From assembly GCF_002222055.1 (NCBI RefSeq), contig NZ_MUGS01000005.1:249319-313318 (forward strand): 64,000 nucleotides of DNA. Direction: 5' to 3'. Shown here in pieces: positions 8,668 to 18,216 of this stretch. Source of the stretch: Flavobacterium araucananum. Its GTDB lineage: Bacteria > Bacteroidota > Bacteroidia > Flavobacteriales > Flavobacteriaceae. Positions within the stretch are counted from its first letter, which is position 1. The number at the start of each line of letters is the position of its first letter. Under the pieces are notes generated by a model. That model did not search any database and was not told the DNA's origin. It saw only the letters and a list, made by a program, of their open reading frames with translations. The position numbers were made by a program, and so were the translations under genes.

Positions 8668-8996
8668 AATGTGGTATTGATTATTTTGATTTGATTTGAT
8701 TGATGATGATTTGTTTTTTTGTTTTTTGCTAGATTTTTTTTTGCCTTAAACGAATTCAGGTTCCTATTAAGACTCTTTAACGATCGATATGTTACAGGAA
8801 AAAATAAAAAATATTGTATTTTTTTTAAGAGAACCTGTTTCTTAATAGTTTACGCTTTTAATTTTTTGATAATTTTAACAATCAAATCAAAATCCTTTTT
8901 ACAGATTTCTAAGTGTTTTGTTGTATTTTATATGTTTTTCATTTTCTCTAATTGATGAATAAGCAGTATCTTTGCTCACTTTAAAAATAAGTTTAC
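8668..8996. other. 329-bp gene-free divergent region
   Basis: AT-rich gap between the divergent barrel gene and argS. It contains short GATTT-rich runs at 8677-8715 and T-runs. A 78-codon ORF here has an atypical, Phe-rich low-complexity translation and is not taken as a gene. Confidence 0.6.
8967..8974 (+). promoter_or_regulatory. Candidate argS -7 element
   Basis: TATCTTTG fits TAnnTTTG and lies 22 nt before the ATG. No good -33 TTG is seen at the usual distance. Confidence 0.5.
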
Positions 8997-10775
8997 ATGT
9001 CATTATCACAAATTCTTACCCCTTCTATACAAAAAGCAATACAAGCATTATTTGATGTTACTGTTGATAAAATCGAATTTCAAACTACCAGAAAAGAGTT
9101 TGAAGGCGATATTACAATGGTGATCTTTCCTTTACTAAAAGTGATTAAAAGCAATCCGGTAGAATTAGGAAATAAAATAGGAAATTATCTGGTAGAAAAC
9201 CTTCCTGAAGTAGCACGTTTTAATGTGGTTTCAGGATTTTTGAATATTGTAATTGCAGATCGTTATTATTTGAATTTCTTTAATGAAATAAGAGAAAATC
9301 TAAAATTTGGCTATGCAACCCCAAATCCGGACGATAAAGCAATTATGGTCGAATATTCTTCGCCAAATACCAATAAACCGCTGCATTTAGGACACGTTCG
9401 TAACAATTTGTTAGGATATTCAGTAGCCGAAATTATTAAAGCTTCGGGAAAAAAAGTATACAAAACACAAATTATCAACGATCGTGGAATTCATATTTGC
9501 AAATCTATGCTTGCCTGGCAGAAATTTGGAAATGGTGAAACTCCCGAAAGTTCCCATTTAAAAGGAGACAAACTGGTTGGTAAATATTATGTTGAGTTTG
9601 ATAAAGCTTACAAAGCAGAGATTTCTCAATTGATAGCAACCGGAAAAACCGAAGAAGAAGCTAAAAAGCAAGCACCAATTATTGTTGAGGCGCAGGAAAT
9701 GCTTCAAAAATGGGAATCCGGTGATGAAGAAGTAATCTCACTTTGGAAAAAAATGAACCAATGGGTTTATGACGGTTTTGCCATTACATACAATAACTTA
9801 GGCGTTAATTTTGATAAATATTACTACGAAAGCAATACCTATTTATTAGGTAAAGATGTTGTTCAGGTAGGTCTTGACAGAGGAGTTTTTGAAAAAGATC
9901 CTGATGGTTCTGTATGGATTGATCTAACAGATGAAGGTCTGGATCGTAAAATTGTATTACGTTCAGACGGAACTGCTGTTTATATGACGCAGGATATAGG
10001 AACTGCGATTCAGCGTGTAAAAGATATGCCGGATGTTGGCGGGATGGTTTATACTGTTGGTAACGAACAAGATTATCATTTTAAAGTATTGTTTCTAATC
10101 CTTAAAAAATTAGGCTTTGACTGGGCTTCCAGTCTATATCATTTATCATACGGAATGGTTGATTTACCTTCCGGTAAAATGAAAAGTCGTGAAGGAACTG
10201 TTGTAGATGCAGATGATTTGATGCAGGATATGACAGATACCGCACAACAAATATCAGAAGATCTGGGGAAACTAGATAGTTATTCCGCAGATGAAAAAGC
10301 AAAATTGTACAAAACAATTGGTCTTGGAGCTTTAAAATATTACATATTAAAAGTAGATCCTAAAAAACGTATTTTGTTTAATCCCGAGGAATCTGTTGAT
10401 TTTGCCGGAAATACAGGTCCGTTTATTCAATATACATACGCGAGAATACAATCGATTATTCGTAAAGCCGATTTTGATTTTTCGGCAACAACAAATACAG
10501 AAGAATTGCACGAGAAAGAAAAAGAATTGGTAAAACAAATCGAATTGTTTCCGGAAGTAATTCAAAATGCAGCTCAAAATCATAGTCCTGCATTAATTGC
10601 AAACTATACCTATGATTTGGTAAAAGAGTACAACTCCTTTTATCAGTCTGTTCATATATTAGGAGAAGTAGATTTGACTAAAAAAGTATTTAGAGTTCAG
10701 CTTTCTCAAAAAGTAGCCGAAGTTATAAAATCTGCTTTTACATTATTGGGAATAGAAGTTCCGGAAAGAATGTAA
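8997..10775 (+). CDS. argS: Arginyl-tRNA synthetase
   Basis: 592 aa class I synthetase that charges tRNA-Arg. Visible features: an N-terminal Add-1-type region, the HIGH-type motif PLHLGHVRNN (residues ~129-138), the MKSREGT segment in the KMSKS position, and a C-terminal DALR-type anticodon domain ending AFTLLGIEVPERM. Length is normal for ArgS. The gene is monocistronic, with a -7 element upstream and a strong hairpin terminator downstream. Confidence 0.96.
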   Translation: MSLSQILTPSIQKAIQALFDVTVDKIEFQTTRKEFEGDITMVIFPLLKVIKSNPVELGNKIGNYLVENLPEVARFNVVSGFLNIVIADRYYLNFFNEIRENLKFGYATPNPDDKAIMVEYSSPNTNKPLHLGHVRNNLLGYSVAEIIKASGKKVYKTQIINDRGIHICKSMLAWQKFGNGETPESSHLKGDKLVGKYYVEFDKAYKAEISQLIATGKTEEEAKKQAPIIVEAQEMLQKWESGDEEVISLWKKMNQWVYDGFAITYNNLGVNFDKYYYESNTYLLGKDVVQVGLDRGVFEKDPDGSVWIDLTDEGLDRKIVLRSDGTAVYMTQDIGTAIQRVKDMPDVGGMVYTVGNEQDYHFKVLFLILKKLGFDWASSLYHLSYGMVDLPSGKMKSREGTVVDADDLMQDMTDTAQQISEDLGKLDSYSADEKAKLYKTIGLGALKYYILKVDPKKRILFNPEESVDFAGNTGPFIQYTYARIQSIIRKADFDFSATTNTEELHEKEKELVKQIELFPEVIQNAAQNHSPALIANYTYDLVKEYNSFYQSVHILGEVDLTKKVFRVQLSQKVAEVIKSAFTLLGIEVPERM

Positions 10776-10800
10776 AAAGTTCGAAAACAGAGAATACAAA

Positions 10801-10837
10801 AAAAGCCGATAGTCCTAAAACTATCGGCTTTTTTATA
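10801..10837. terminator. Bidirectional terminator between argS and the DUF6607 gene
   Basis: AAAAGCCGATAG (10801-10812) pairs with CTATCGGCTTTT (10821-10832), with A-runs and T-runs flanking on both sides. Confidence 0.9.
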
Positions 10838-10853
10838 ACTAACACAAACATTT

Positions 10854-11756
10854 TTATTTTACGAATTTGTCGATAATTGCATCAGATTCTGCTTTTGTAG
10901 CGGTTGGTTTTAAATCAAACAAAAGAGAATAAAGCGCTTTTCTATCTACTTTGGCTTCCAGGTTTAAGTCTTTATGTCTGTCAAAAAGCGTTTGCCATTT
11001 GTCACGAACATTTTTCCAAAGGGCATTGTTTTCCTTCCACCATTTTTGTCCTGCAATACATTTAATATCTGCAACCTTAGTATAAACATCAAATCCTTTT
11101 TCTTGCGCCAACAAAACATCTTTTCCGCTATCGTCTCTGATCAATTTGTCATTGTCTTGCTCATGATTCCATCCGGTAGCAGTAATTTCGTGAATGTTTC
11201 TTCTTTTTAAAACATTATAGTCATTACGTTTTGTTTGTTCTCTTCTTGGCAAAGGAGCATCAGCAACATTTGCCCAGTAATCTTGTCCGTCAACATGTAC
11301 CCAAGTCGATGAACCTTCGTATCTCGGGCTATCATCTACCTGATACACTTTTTGAGTCCATTGTCCTTTTACTGCTTTTTTGTCCAGTTTTTTATATTTC
11401 CAGGAAGTGTTTTTATCAAATGAATATAAATCAGTGTTTTCATATAACCAATCTTGTCTCCAGTGTTTAATAATCATATCATCACTTACTATTAATAAGT
11501 GTTGCATTACAATTTTGTTTGGAGTGTCTTCCAGCAACTCTACCCATTCTAAAGCAGATTCGTGTTTTGTTTGCGAAGGTTTGTAAGTAAGCGAATCTTT
11601 AGGATACTGAAAAGTTTCGGCAAAATTAAATTTCACTTCGTAGCAACCACACATTGATTTGATTGACTTAATGTCCTGTTGCTTTTTGTCCTGACTGAAA
11701 CCAAGGCTACAAGTCAAAGCCATAACGGCTGAAAAATAGAGGCTTTTTGAAATCAT
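10854..11756 (-). CDS. DUF6607-family secreted protein of the haem-uptake locus
   Basis: 300 aa with a signal peptide (cleavage near GFS-QD) and a Cys pair in MCGCYEVKFNF. Internal segments such as EWVELLEDTPNKIVMQHLL and RRNIHEITATGWNHEQDN are those of DUF6607, a family I know as a neighbour of HmuY-type haem lipoproteins and their receptors in Bacteroidota. The gene diverges from the TonB receptor gene with a shared 106-bp promoter region containing a palindrome. Function is unknown; its location suggests an accessory role in haem or iron acquisition. Confidence 0.75.
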   Translation of the reverse strand: MISKSLYFSAVMALTCSLGFSQDKKQQDIKSIKSMCGCYEVKFNFAETFQYPKDSLTYKPSQTKHESALEWVELLEDTPNKIVMQHLLIVSDDMIIKHWRQDWLYENTDLYSFDKNTSWKYKKLDKKAVKGQWTQKVYQVDDSPRYEGSSTWVHVDGQDYWANVADAPLPRREQTKRNDYNVLKRRNIHEITATGWNHEQDNDKLIRDDSGKDVLLAQEKGFDVYTKVADIKCIAGQKWWKENNALWKNVRDKWQTLFDRHKDLNLEAKVDRKALYSLLFDLKPTATKAESDAIIDKFVK

Positions 11757-11786
11757 AACTTATTATTTTGTTTTTTATAATTTTTG

Positions 11787-11835
11787 CAAATATAGAGATT
11801 TTATTTAGAACAAATAAAAATAGTTTCTATATTTG
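11787..11835. promoter_or_regulatory. Divergent promoter with central palindrome at the haem locus
   Basis: A minus-strand TATATTTG (11794-11787) and a plus-strand TATATTTG (11828-11835) face outward. Between them lies TTTATTT-AGAAC-AAATAAA (11800-11818), a perfect 7-bp inverted repeat that would overlap both -33 regions. A single repressor bound here could shut both transcripts. Given the haem-uptake genes, an iron-sensing repressor (Fur or DtxR type) is the obvious candidate; that is inference. Confidence 0.6.
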
Positions 11836-11862
11836 CACGGTTATTAAGACTCAATAAAAATA

Positions 11863-13974
11863 ATGAAAATAAAATTTACCCTTTTTACAGTTGTTCTTTT
11901 TTGTCAAATATCTTTTGCACAGGAAAAAGATACTACGGCTGTAAATAAGCTTTCGGAAGTGGTTGTAACGGGACAATTTGAACCACAGTCTATTAAGAAA
12001 TCAGTTTTTAATGTTCGTGTTATTTCCAATCAGGACATACAAAATTTAGCAGCAAATAGTTTAGCCGATGTTTTAAATCAATACTTAAATATTACGGTAA
12101 GTCCCAGCGGAACAAGTGGGCGTTCTACCGTTTCGTTATTTGGCTTAGATGCGCAATATTTTAAAATTCTGGTCGATAATGTTCCGTTAGTTAATGAGGC
12201 AGGTTTTGGTAACAATACAGATTTATCGCAAATCAATCTGAATGATGTCGATCATATTGAGATTGTCGAAGGTTCGATGGGAGTTAGTTATGGTGCGAAT
12301 GCCGTAAGTGGTGTTTTGAATATAATTACCAAAAAAACGTCGCAATATAAATGGGGAATCACAGCATCAGTTCAGGAAGAAACAGTCAACAACGAATATT
12401 CTCTTTTTGATCAGGGACGACATATTCAGGCTTTAAAAGTCTCTCATACCTTCAATAAAAATTGGTTTATTTCGATTGGAGGAAACCGCAACGATTTTCA
12501 GGGTTTTTTGAGTGATAAAAACGGAATTGACTATATCGAAAATGATGGAACGCGTGGTTATAGATGGTTGCCAAAAGACCAGATCAACGGTACAGCATTG
12601 ATAGCATATCATAAAGATAATTTTCGCTTTTTTTATAAATTCGAATATTTAGACGAAAATGTAGATTATTATAACAGTACCGTACAATCAGGATTTAATG
12701 ATGTGTTGGGATCTTATCGTTATGCAAATGACAAGAGATATTTGACCAACAGATATTTTCATAATTTAAATGCTACCGGTAAACTGTTTTCGCAATTAAA
12801 TTATAATGTTTCGCTTTCTCACCAGAAGCAAGCGCGGGATGTAGAAGATTTCAGGTATTATTTATTTACAAAAACCGAAGCCAATAATGTTACTGTCAAA
12901 GATCAGTCGATGGAAGTACTTTATTCTACAGGAACCTTAAATAACTTTTTCTCAAGCAAAACGGTTGATTTGCAGTTGGGGTATGAGTTCGTGAATAATC
13001 GCGGATATTCGTTAGTTCAGGAAGCAAATAATATCATGACACCTGTTCGTAAAACACTTGAGAACTATGACTTCTTTGCCTCTTCAGAAATTATGGCAAC
13101 AGAGAGATTATCTGTCCGACCGGGAATTAGATTTTCGGCTCAATCACAATTTGACAATCAATATGCTTCATCTCTTGGTTTAAGATACTTGTTTGATAAA
13201 GGAATTGAGCTTCGCGGTTCTTATGGAAACTCTTTTAGAACCCCAACGTTTGAAGAATTATATTCAAAACAAATTTTTGACGGACACTTTTTTACCGGCA
13301 ATGAAAACCTTATTCCCGAAACAAGTACTTCGTATGAAGCCAGCCTTAAAAAAGGAACCACATTCTCGTCAGGAGAGCAACTTTCGAACACATTTGCCGG
13401 AAGTTACTTAAATGTTGATGACAGAATTGGTATGGCACTTATCAGGTTTAATCCCGATACAGGAAATCCGGAATATCAATACATCAATATCAGTAAATAC
13501 AGAATGTGGAATTTCTCGACGATGAATCAATTCAAAAAAGACAATCTAACATTCAATTTTGGAGCTGCATTAATTGGAATTTCTCAGGAAATAAAAAACC
13601 AGGTCTTTACCTCAGACGATAAGTTTCTTTACTCTTTCAACTTAAATGCAAGTGTTTCGTATAAACTGCCAAAATGGAAAACAGTTCTTTCAGCATACTA
13701 CAAATATAATGGCAGAACGCAACAGTTTATTCAGGGAACTGCTGCTTATACTTTGTCGACAATTGATGCAAGTAACTGGCTTGATGCAACTGTAAGACAA
13801 AATTTCTTCAAAGATCATTTTGAAGTTACCATTGGGGCAAGAAACATTCTTAATATAACAAACATAAATCAAACAGGGACGAATAACGGGGCAGCACATG
13901 CTGCGTCAAGCGAAGTAATGCTTGCTTATGGCCGTTCTTATTTTTTAAAATTAGCATATAACCTTAATCTTTAA
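11863..13974 (+). CDS. TonB-dependent receptor, probable haem/haemoprotein receptor (HmuR-like)
   Basis: 703 aa: signal peptide (ending SFA-QE), a TonB-box-like segment near LSEVVVTGQF, a plug domain (SLADVLNQYLNITVSPSGTS, IEIVEGSMGVSYGANAVSG) and a 22-strand-type barrel. In the barrel, SFRTPTFEELY and GNENLIPETSTSYE correspond to the FRAP and NPNL motifs of haem receptors, in slightly altered form. The N-terminal carboxypeptidase-like domain common in other Bacteroidota receptors is absent. It is followed 17 nt later by a HmuY-type lipoprotein gene, which supports a haem-acquisition role. Probably iron-repressed via the upstream palindrome. Confidence 0.85.
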   Translation: MKIKFTLFTVVLFCQISFAQEKDTTAVNKLSEVVVTGQFEPQSIKKSVFNVRVISNQDIQNLAANSLADVLNQYLNITVSPSGTSGRSTVSLFGLDAQYFKILVDNVPLVNEAGFGNNTDLSQINLNDVDHIEIVEGSMGVSYGANAVSGVLNIITKKTSQYKWGITASVQEETVNNEYSLFDQGRHIQALKVSHTFNKNWFISIGGNRNDFQGFLSDKNGIDYIENDGTRGYRWLPKDQINGTALIAYHKDNFRFFYKFEYLDENVDYYNSTVQSGFNDVLGSYRYANDKRYLTNRYFHNLNATGKLFSQLNYNVSLSHQKQARDVEDFRYYLFTKTEANNVTVKDQSMEVLYSTGTLNNFFSSKTVDLQLGYEFVNNRGYSLVQEANNIMTPVRKTLENYDFFASSEIMATERLSVRPGIRFSAQSQFDNQYASSLGLRYLFDKGIELRGSYGNSFRTPTFEELYSKQIFDGHFFTGNENLIPETSTSYEASLKKGTTFSSGEQLSNTFAGSYLNVDDRIGMALIRFNPDTGNPEYQYINISKYRMWNFSTMNQFKKDNLTFNFGAALIGISQEIKNQVFTSDDKFLYSFNLNASVSYKLPKWKTVLSAYYKYNGRTQQFIQGTAAYTLSTIDASNWLDATVRQNFFKDHFEVTIGARNILNITNINQTGTNNGAAHAASSEVMLAYGRSYFLKLAYNLNL

Positions 13975-13991
13975 TATTAAATATAATTACA

Positions 13992-15089
13992 ATGAAAAAA
14001 CTTTTATTTTTATCAATAGCTTTACTTTCACTGGCAGCATGCTCAAGTGATGACGATACTCCGGTTGAAATTCCAACTGTTGGAGCAACATTAAAAGAAA
14101 CAGTAGGCGGAGCAAATGAGCCAAATCAGGTTTATCTTGATTTAAGTGCTGCAGAATCTAAATCTGTAAACAGAGCAACTTGGGATTTTGGTTTTTCTTC
14201 AAACTCAGAATTTAGAGTAATCCTTAACGGTTCTCTTAAAATGGCAGCTAAAAAATTAGCGACTTCAGATATTACTTTACCACAAGTAATCGATGCAAAT
14301 GTTTCTGTTGGAGCTGGAGAAACTCTTTCGTCAAACGGATTTGTTGATAACCCAACAGGAGTTTTGGCAGGTGCAGGAGCAGGAATTGGAACTTCGATTG
14401 CTGAAATTTCTGCTACAGATGCAGATAACAAAGTGTACTTGGTAAATCTGGGATTTGCTATTTCGACTACTAAACCGGCTGTTGGTTCAGTAAGTGTTGA
14501 TGGTGATGCAAGAGGTTGGAAAAAAGTTAGAATCTTAAGAAGCGGAAATGGATATAAAATTCAATATGCGGATTTAAATTCTGCAACTTTTACTGAAAAA
14601 ACAATTTCAAAAGATTCAGATTTTAATTTCTCATTTTTTAGCTTAACTTCAGGAAGTACTGTTTCAGTAGAGCCTGCAAAAAGTAAATGGGATTTGAACT
14701 TTACCACTTTTACCAATTACATCCCATCTCAGGATGCAAACAAAAATCCAACTGAAGTTACTTACGGATATGCTGATTTTGTGTCGTCTAATGCTAAAGG
14801 AGGAACACAAGTGTATCAGGTTTTGGTCGCTACAGGAGGAACTTATGCTGATTTTACAAAGACTAAAGTTGTTGAGGCTAATTTTACAGCATCAGTAACA
14901 GATCAAAGAGCTATTGGTTCTAACTGGAGAAGCGGGGGAGGTCCTGGTTCTTTGCCAAGTATTAGAACAGACCGTTTTTATGTGGTAAAAGATGGTGCAG
15001 GAAACTACTATAAAGTTAAATTCCTTGCAATGACAAATGATGCAGGAGAAAGAGGTAATGTTGCTTTAGAATACGCGATCTTAAACTAA
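13992..15089 (+). CDS. HmuY-family haem-binding surface lipoprotein
   Basis: 365 aa. The N-terminus is a lipoprotein signal with lipobox LAAC followed by SSDDD, the acidic surface-export type signal of Bacteroidota. The mature part matches the HmuY family in layout: two similar halves with NRATWDFGFSSNSEFRVILN and SKWDLNFTTFTNYIP. HmuY proteins take haem from host or environmental haemoproteins and pass it to the TonB receptor. At 365 aa it is longer than the ~215-aa P. gingivalis protein, as is common in Flavobacteria. It is the second gene of the receptor operon and is followed by a strong terminator. Confidence 0.82.
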   Translation: MKKLLFLSIALLSLAACSSDDDTPVEIPTVGATLKETVGGANEPNQVYLDLSAAESKSVNRATWDFGFSSNSEFRVILNGSLKMAAKKLATSDITLPQVIDANVSVGAGETLSSNGFVDNPTGVLAGAGAGIGTSIAEISATDADNKVYLVNLGFAISTTKPAVGSVSVDGDARGWKKVRILRSGNGYKIQYADLNSATFTEKTISKDSDFNFSFFSLTSGSTVSVEPAKSKWDLNFTTFTNYIPSQDANKNPTEVTYGYADFVSSNAKGGTQVYQVLVATGGTYADFTKTKVVEANFTASVTDQRAIGSNWRSGGGPGSLPSIRTDRFYVVKDGAGNYYKVKFLAMTNDAGERGNVALEYAILN

Positions 15090-15152
15090 TAATCATAAAA
15101 CGGGATAAAAGTTTAGTTAATCATTAGCTTTGTTTTTTTTATTTTTTTTGAT

Positions 15153-15188
15153 AAAGAGGTTAGATAATTCTAACCTCTTTTTTTTGTT
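15153..15188 (+). terminator. Terminator of the haem operon
   Basis: AAAGAGGTTAGA (15153-15164) pairs perfectly with TCTAACCTCTTT (15169-15180) across a TAAT loop, followed by eight or more T. Confidence 0.93.
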
Positions 15189-15230
15189 TTATTTATATGT
15201 TAAAAACAATCAATAAATTAATGTTTATTT

Positions 15231-15238
15231 TATCTTTG
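15231..15238 (+). promoter_or_regulatory. Candidate -7 element of the SGNH-MBOAT operon
   Basis: TATCTTTG fits TAnnTTTG; it lies 78 nt before the GTG start, leaving a moderate 5' leader. No clear TTG at -33. Confidence 0.5.
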
Positions 15239-15316
15239 CGGATATTTTTATAAGGAATTACTAAGAATTTTTAATAAAAATATCCCAAAAGCCTTTCTTC
15301 AAATTTATAGCCACTA

Positions 15317-16801
15317 GTGAATACAAAATCTTATTTCTTTCAGTCTTTTGCAATTGTTGCGTTAGCATTCATAGCTTTCATTGGATTTAAGCAAATCTTA
15401 CCGGATAAAATTTTCCCGGATAGCAAAGTCGATTCTAAAAACGTACTTATCGATAGTTTGCTTTTAGAGTCAGTAGCAAATGATTCTTTGGCACAGGAAG
15501 GCGATACGCTTACCGAAGACGAAAAAAAAGAAGCTAAAGAAAAAATAGTTTTTGATGCTTCAGAAGGAATTGAGTTTCCATCTGAAACCTTCGATAATTA
15601 TAAAGGATATCAATATTTGGTTTCTTTCTATGAGAAACTGTATCAACTTGAAAACAACCCGCAAGCCAAAGTCAGGATCGCCTATTATGGAGATTCAATG
15701 ACAGATGGAGATTTGATTGTGCAAGACGTTCGCTCTAATTATCAGGAACGTTTTGGTGGTAACGGAGTTGGTTTTGTATCTATAACCTCAGAATCTTCTG
15801 CTTCAAGAGGTTCTGTAAAATCATCTTATTCTAAAAACTGGAAAACGCAATCGTATCTAAATGTCAAAAAGCCAATAAGCCCTTTTGGCGTAAACGGACA
15901 CGTCTTTTTTGCAAATGATAAAGCCAATTCAACCTGGGTTCAATACGAAGCAGGCCCTAATAAATATGCAACAACCTTAGACAATCCTACTTTGTTTTAT
16001 GGAAGATCATCTAAAAAAGGAAATGTTAGTTTTATTATTGGTAAAGATACCCTGCATAAAAGCCTTGTTTCAAGTAACCTGATCAATACTCTAAAAGTGA
16101 CTTCGGGAAGTATAAAAGCATTCAAAGCAAATTTTAATCATGCAGATTCAATTCCAATTTATGGTTTTAATTTTGATAACGGAATTGGGGTTCACGTGGA
16201 TAACTTCTCTCAAAGAGGAAATTCAGGATTGCCAATCTCTATGTTCAACACCAGTGTAATGCAAGGATTTAATAATAGTTTAAAGTATGATCTGGTTATT
16301 TTGCATTACGGAACCAACGTATTAAACTACGGAACCAAGAATTATTCCTGGTACCAGAGAGGAATGACAAAAGCAGTAAATAAAATTAAGGAATCTTTTC
16401 CGGGAGTTTCTGTTTTAATTATATCAACAGCTGATAAATCGACGAAATATGATATGGAAATGAAAACAGATTCTGCCGTAGTTCCGTTGATGAAATCACA
16501 AAAAAGATATGCACTTGAAACGGAATCAGGATTCGTAAATTTGTATACCTTAATGGGTGGCGACGGATCGATGGTAAAATGGGTCGACGGAACTCCGGCA
16601 AAAGCCAATAAAGATTATACACACTTTAACCAGCGTGGTGCAAAAGCAATTGGTAAACTATTATACGACCAACTAAACAAAGGATACGAGCAATACAAAG
16701 TATTACGAGAAAATAGACAGACTGATGTTACTAAACGGAAAACAGTCCGAAAAACAAATACAGATTCCGTTTCTGTAAAAAAAGATAGTGTAAATGAATA
16801 A
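15317..16801 (+). CDS. Membrane-anchored SGNH/GDSL hydrolase-like protein
   Basis: 494 aa from a GTG start; one N-terminal membrane segment (residues ~9-25), then an acidic linker and an SGNH domain. Block I is YYGDSMTDGD (Ser127), HYGTNVL gives the block-III Asn, and DYTHFNQRG gives the block-V Asp-x-x-His, so the catalytic set looks complete. It overlaps the next gene by 8 nt and heads an SGNH-SGNH-MBOAT operon, an arrangement like AlgJ/AlgX-AlgI or PatB-PatA, so it may transfer acetyl groups to an envelope polymer. The GTG start is chosen because the signal anchor follows directly. Target polymer unknown. Confidence 0.78.
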   Translation: MNTKSYFFQSFAIVALAFIAFIGFKQILPDKIFPDSKVDSKNVLIDSLLLESVANDSLAQEGDTLTEDEKKEAKEKIVFDASEGIEFPSETFDNYKGYQYLVSFYEKLYQLENNPQAKVRIAYYGDSMTDGDLIVQDVRSNYQERFGGNGVGFVSITSESSASRGSVKSSYSKNWKTQSYLNVKKPISPFGVNGHVFFANDKANSTWVQYEAGPNKYATTLDNPTLFYGRSSKKGNVSFIIGKDTLHKSLVSSNLINTLKVTSGSIKAFKANFNHADSIPIYGFNFDNGIGVHVDNFSQRGNSGLPISMFNTSVMQGFNNSLKYDLVILHYGTNVLNYGTKNYSWYQRGMTKAVNKIKESFPGVSVLIISTADKSTKYDMEMKTDSAVVPLMKSQKRYALETESGFVNLYTLMGGDGSMVKWVDGTPAKANKDYTHFNQRGAKAIGKLLYDQLNKGYEQYKVLRENRQTDVTKRKTVRKTNTDSVSVKKDSVNE

Positions 16802-18215
16802 ACTTATTATTTTCTTTTGTTGTCTTTTTTTCTCAACAAATGATAAAACGCAAAAGGCAGATTCAATTCCAATAACAAAAAATATGATTCATAAAGTCGA
16901 TACAGCAGCGGTTGATTCTTTTTCTGAAGATGGAATCTATAATGCAAAAGTCTTAGAGCGTTTTTTTGAGAAATTAAAGTCGAACCAGGAATATAATAAT
17001 CAGAAAATAAATATTGTACACATTGGTGATTCTCATATTCAGAGCGATTTAATGACCAATGAGATCAGGAAGAATTTACAGCAAAAATTTGGGAATGCAG
17101 GCCGAGGTTTCGTTTTTCCGTACCAATTGGCTCAAACAAATGGTTCCTATAACGAGCGGTTTTATTCGAATAGAAAATGGGAAAGTTATCGAAACATCCA
17201 TCCCCATAAAAATGATCCTGTAGGTTTAAGCGGAATTGCATTGTGGAGAGATACCGGCGGATTTGCAATCGAAGTTCATATAAAAGATCCGGCGTATAAG
17301 TTTAATTCGATAGAAATTATTACGCCGCAAAACCAGAATATGTTTGATTTGTCGATCTCATCTCAAACCAAAACAATCCAATCAACAGAACGTAAAATAA
17401 TTACGCATAAAATAAAAAAAGGCGAAGCTATTTCTACGATTGCCGATAAATACAATATTTCGATCGCCGAAATAAAAAGAGAAAATCATTTAAAGTCTAA
17501 TAATATTCGTGCAGGAAGAACATTAAAAATTCTAACGAACGAAACAAAACCTAAAAACATTACCAGTTCAGAGTTTGTTTCTTTGTTGCTAGAAGCAGAT
17601 GCAAATTCTCATTATTACCATTCTGAAAAAGCATTAGATAAAATTTTTCTGGTGCCCAATAAAGAAGCCTCAAAATATGAATTGAACGGAATAGTTTTAG
17701 AAAAAGATGCTCCGGGTTTAATCTATAATAGTATTGGTGTAAATGGTGCCAAGTTTTCAGATTACATCAAGTATCCGTTATTTTTTGAACAATTAAAAGC
17801 GTTACATCCGGAGTTATTCATTATTTCGTTAGGAACAAATGAAAGTTATGACCACATGGAAGATGCTGCCTATATTAGAGAATTGCGGGAGTTTATAAAA
17901 AATATCCGGGATCAAAATAGTGATGCTGCTATAATTGTCATGACCCCGCCACCTTCTTTACTTAAAGCAAGAAGGCCCAATGTTTATGTACGGGATTATG
18001 CAAAAGCAATTATTGAAATTGCAAAAACAGATGGCTTTGCCGTTTGGGATTTATATGATGAATTTGGAGGATTTGACGGAATTAAAAATCTAAAATCTTC
18101 AGGATTAATTGGACCGGATTGGGTTCATTATTCTAAAAAAGGATACGAAAAACAAGGGAACTTGTTTACAGAGGCGTTTTTAAAAGCATACGATAATTTT
18201 AAACTAAAAAATTAA
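16794..18215 (+). CDS. Periplasmic SGNH hydrolase-like protein with internal LysM domain
   Basis: 473 aa with a short hydrophobic signal (IIFFCCLFFS). SGNH block I is HIGDSHIQSD (Ser80); a LysM domain (residues ~203-246, HKIKKGEAISTIADKYNISI) is inserted; block III is SLGTNES and block V is DWVHYSKKG. The LysM insert implies peptidoglycan or GlcNAc-polymer binding. Together with the following MBOAT gene, an O-acetyltransferase acting on peptidoglycan or a GlcNAc-containing polysaccharide is plausible (inference). The ATG overlaps the preceding gene by 8 nt and the next gene starts 1 nt after the stop, so translation is probably coupled. Confidence 0.8.
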   Translation: MNKLIIFFCCLFFSTNDKTQKADSIPITKNMIHKVDTAAVDSFSEDGIYNAKVLERFFEKLKSNQEYNNQKINIVHIGDSHIQSDLMTNEIRKNLQQKFGNAGRGFVFPYQLAQTNGSYNERFYSNRKWESYRNIHPHKNDPVGLSGIALWRDTGGFAIEVHIKDPAYKFNSIEIITPQNQNMFDLSISSQTKTIQSTERKIITHKIKKGEAISTIADKYNISIAEIKRENHLKSNNIRAGRTLKILTNETKPKNITSSEFVSLLLEADANSHYYHSEKALDKIFLVPNKEASKYELNGIVLEKDAPGLIYNSIGVNGAKFSDYIKYPLFFEQLKALHPELFIISLGTNESYDHMEDAAYIRELREFIKNIRDQNSDAAIIVMTPPPSLLKARRPNVYVRDYAKAIIEIAKTDGFAVWDLYDEFGGFDGIKNLKSSGLIGPDWVHYSKKGYEKQGNLFTEAFLKAYDNFKLKN

Positions 18216-18216
18216 G

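Noticed and set aside
8719..8955. 78-codon ORF between the barrel gene and argS
   Set aside because: Phe/Leu/Ile-rich translation of AT-rich DNA, no motif, overlaps the expected promoter region.
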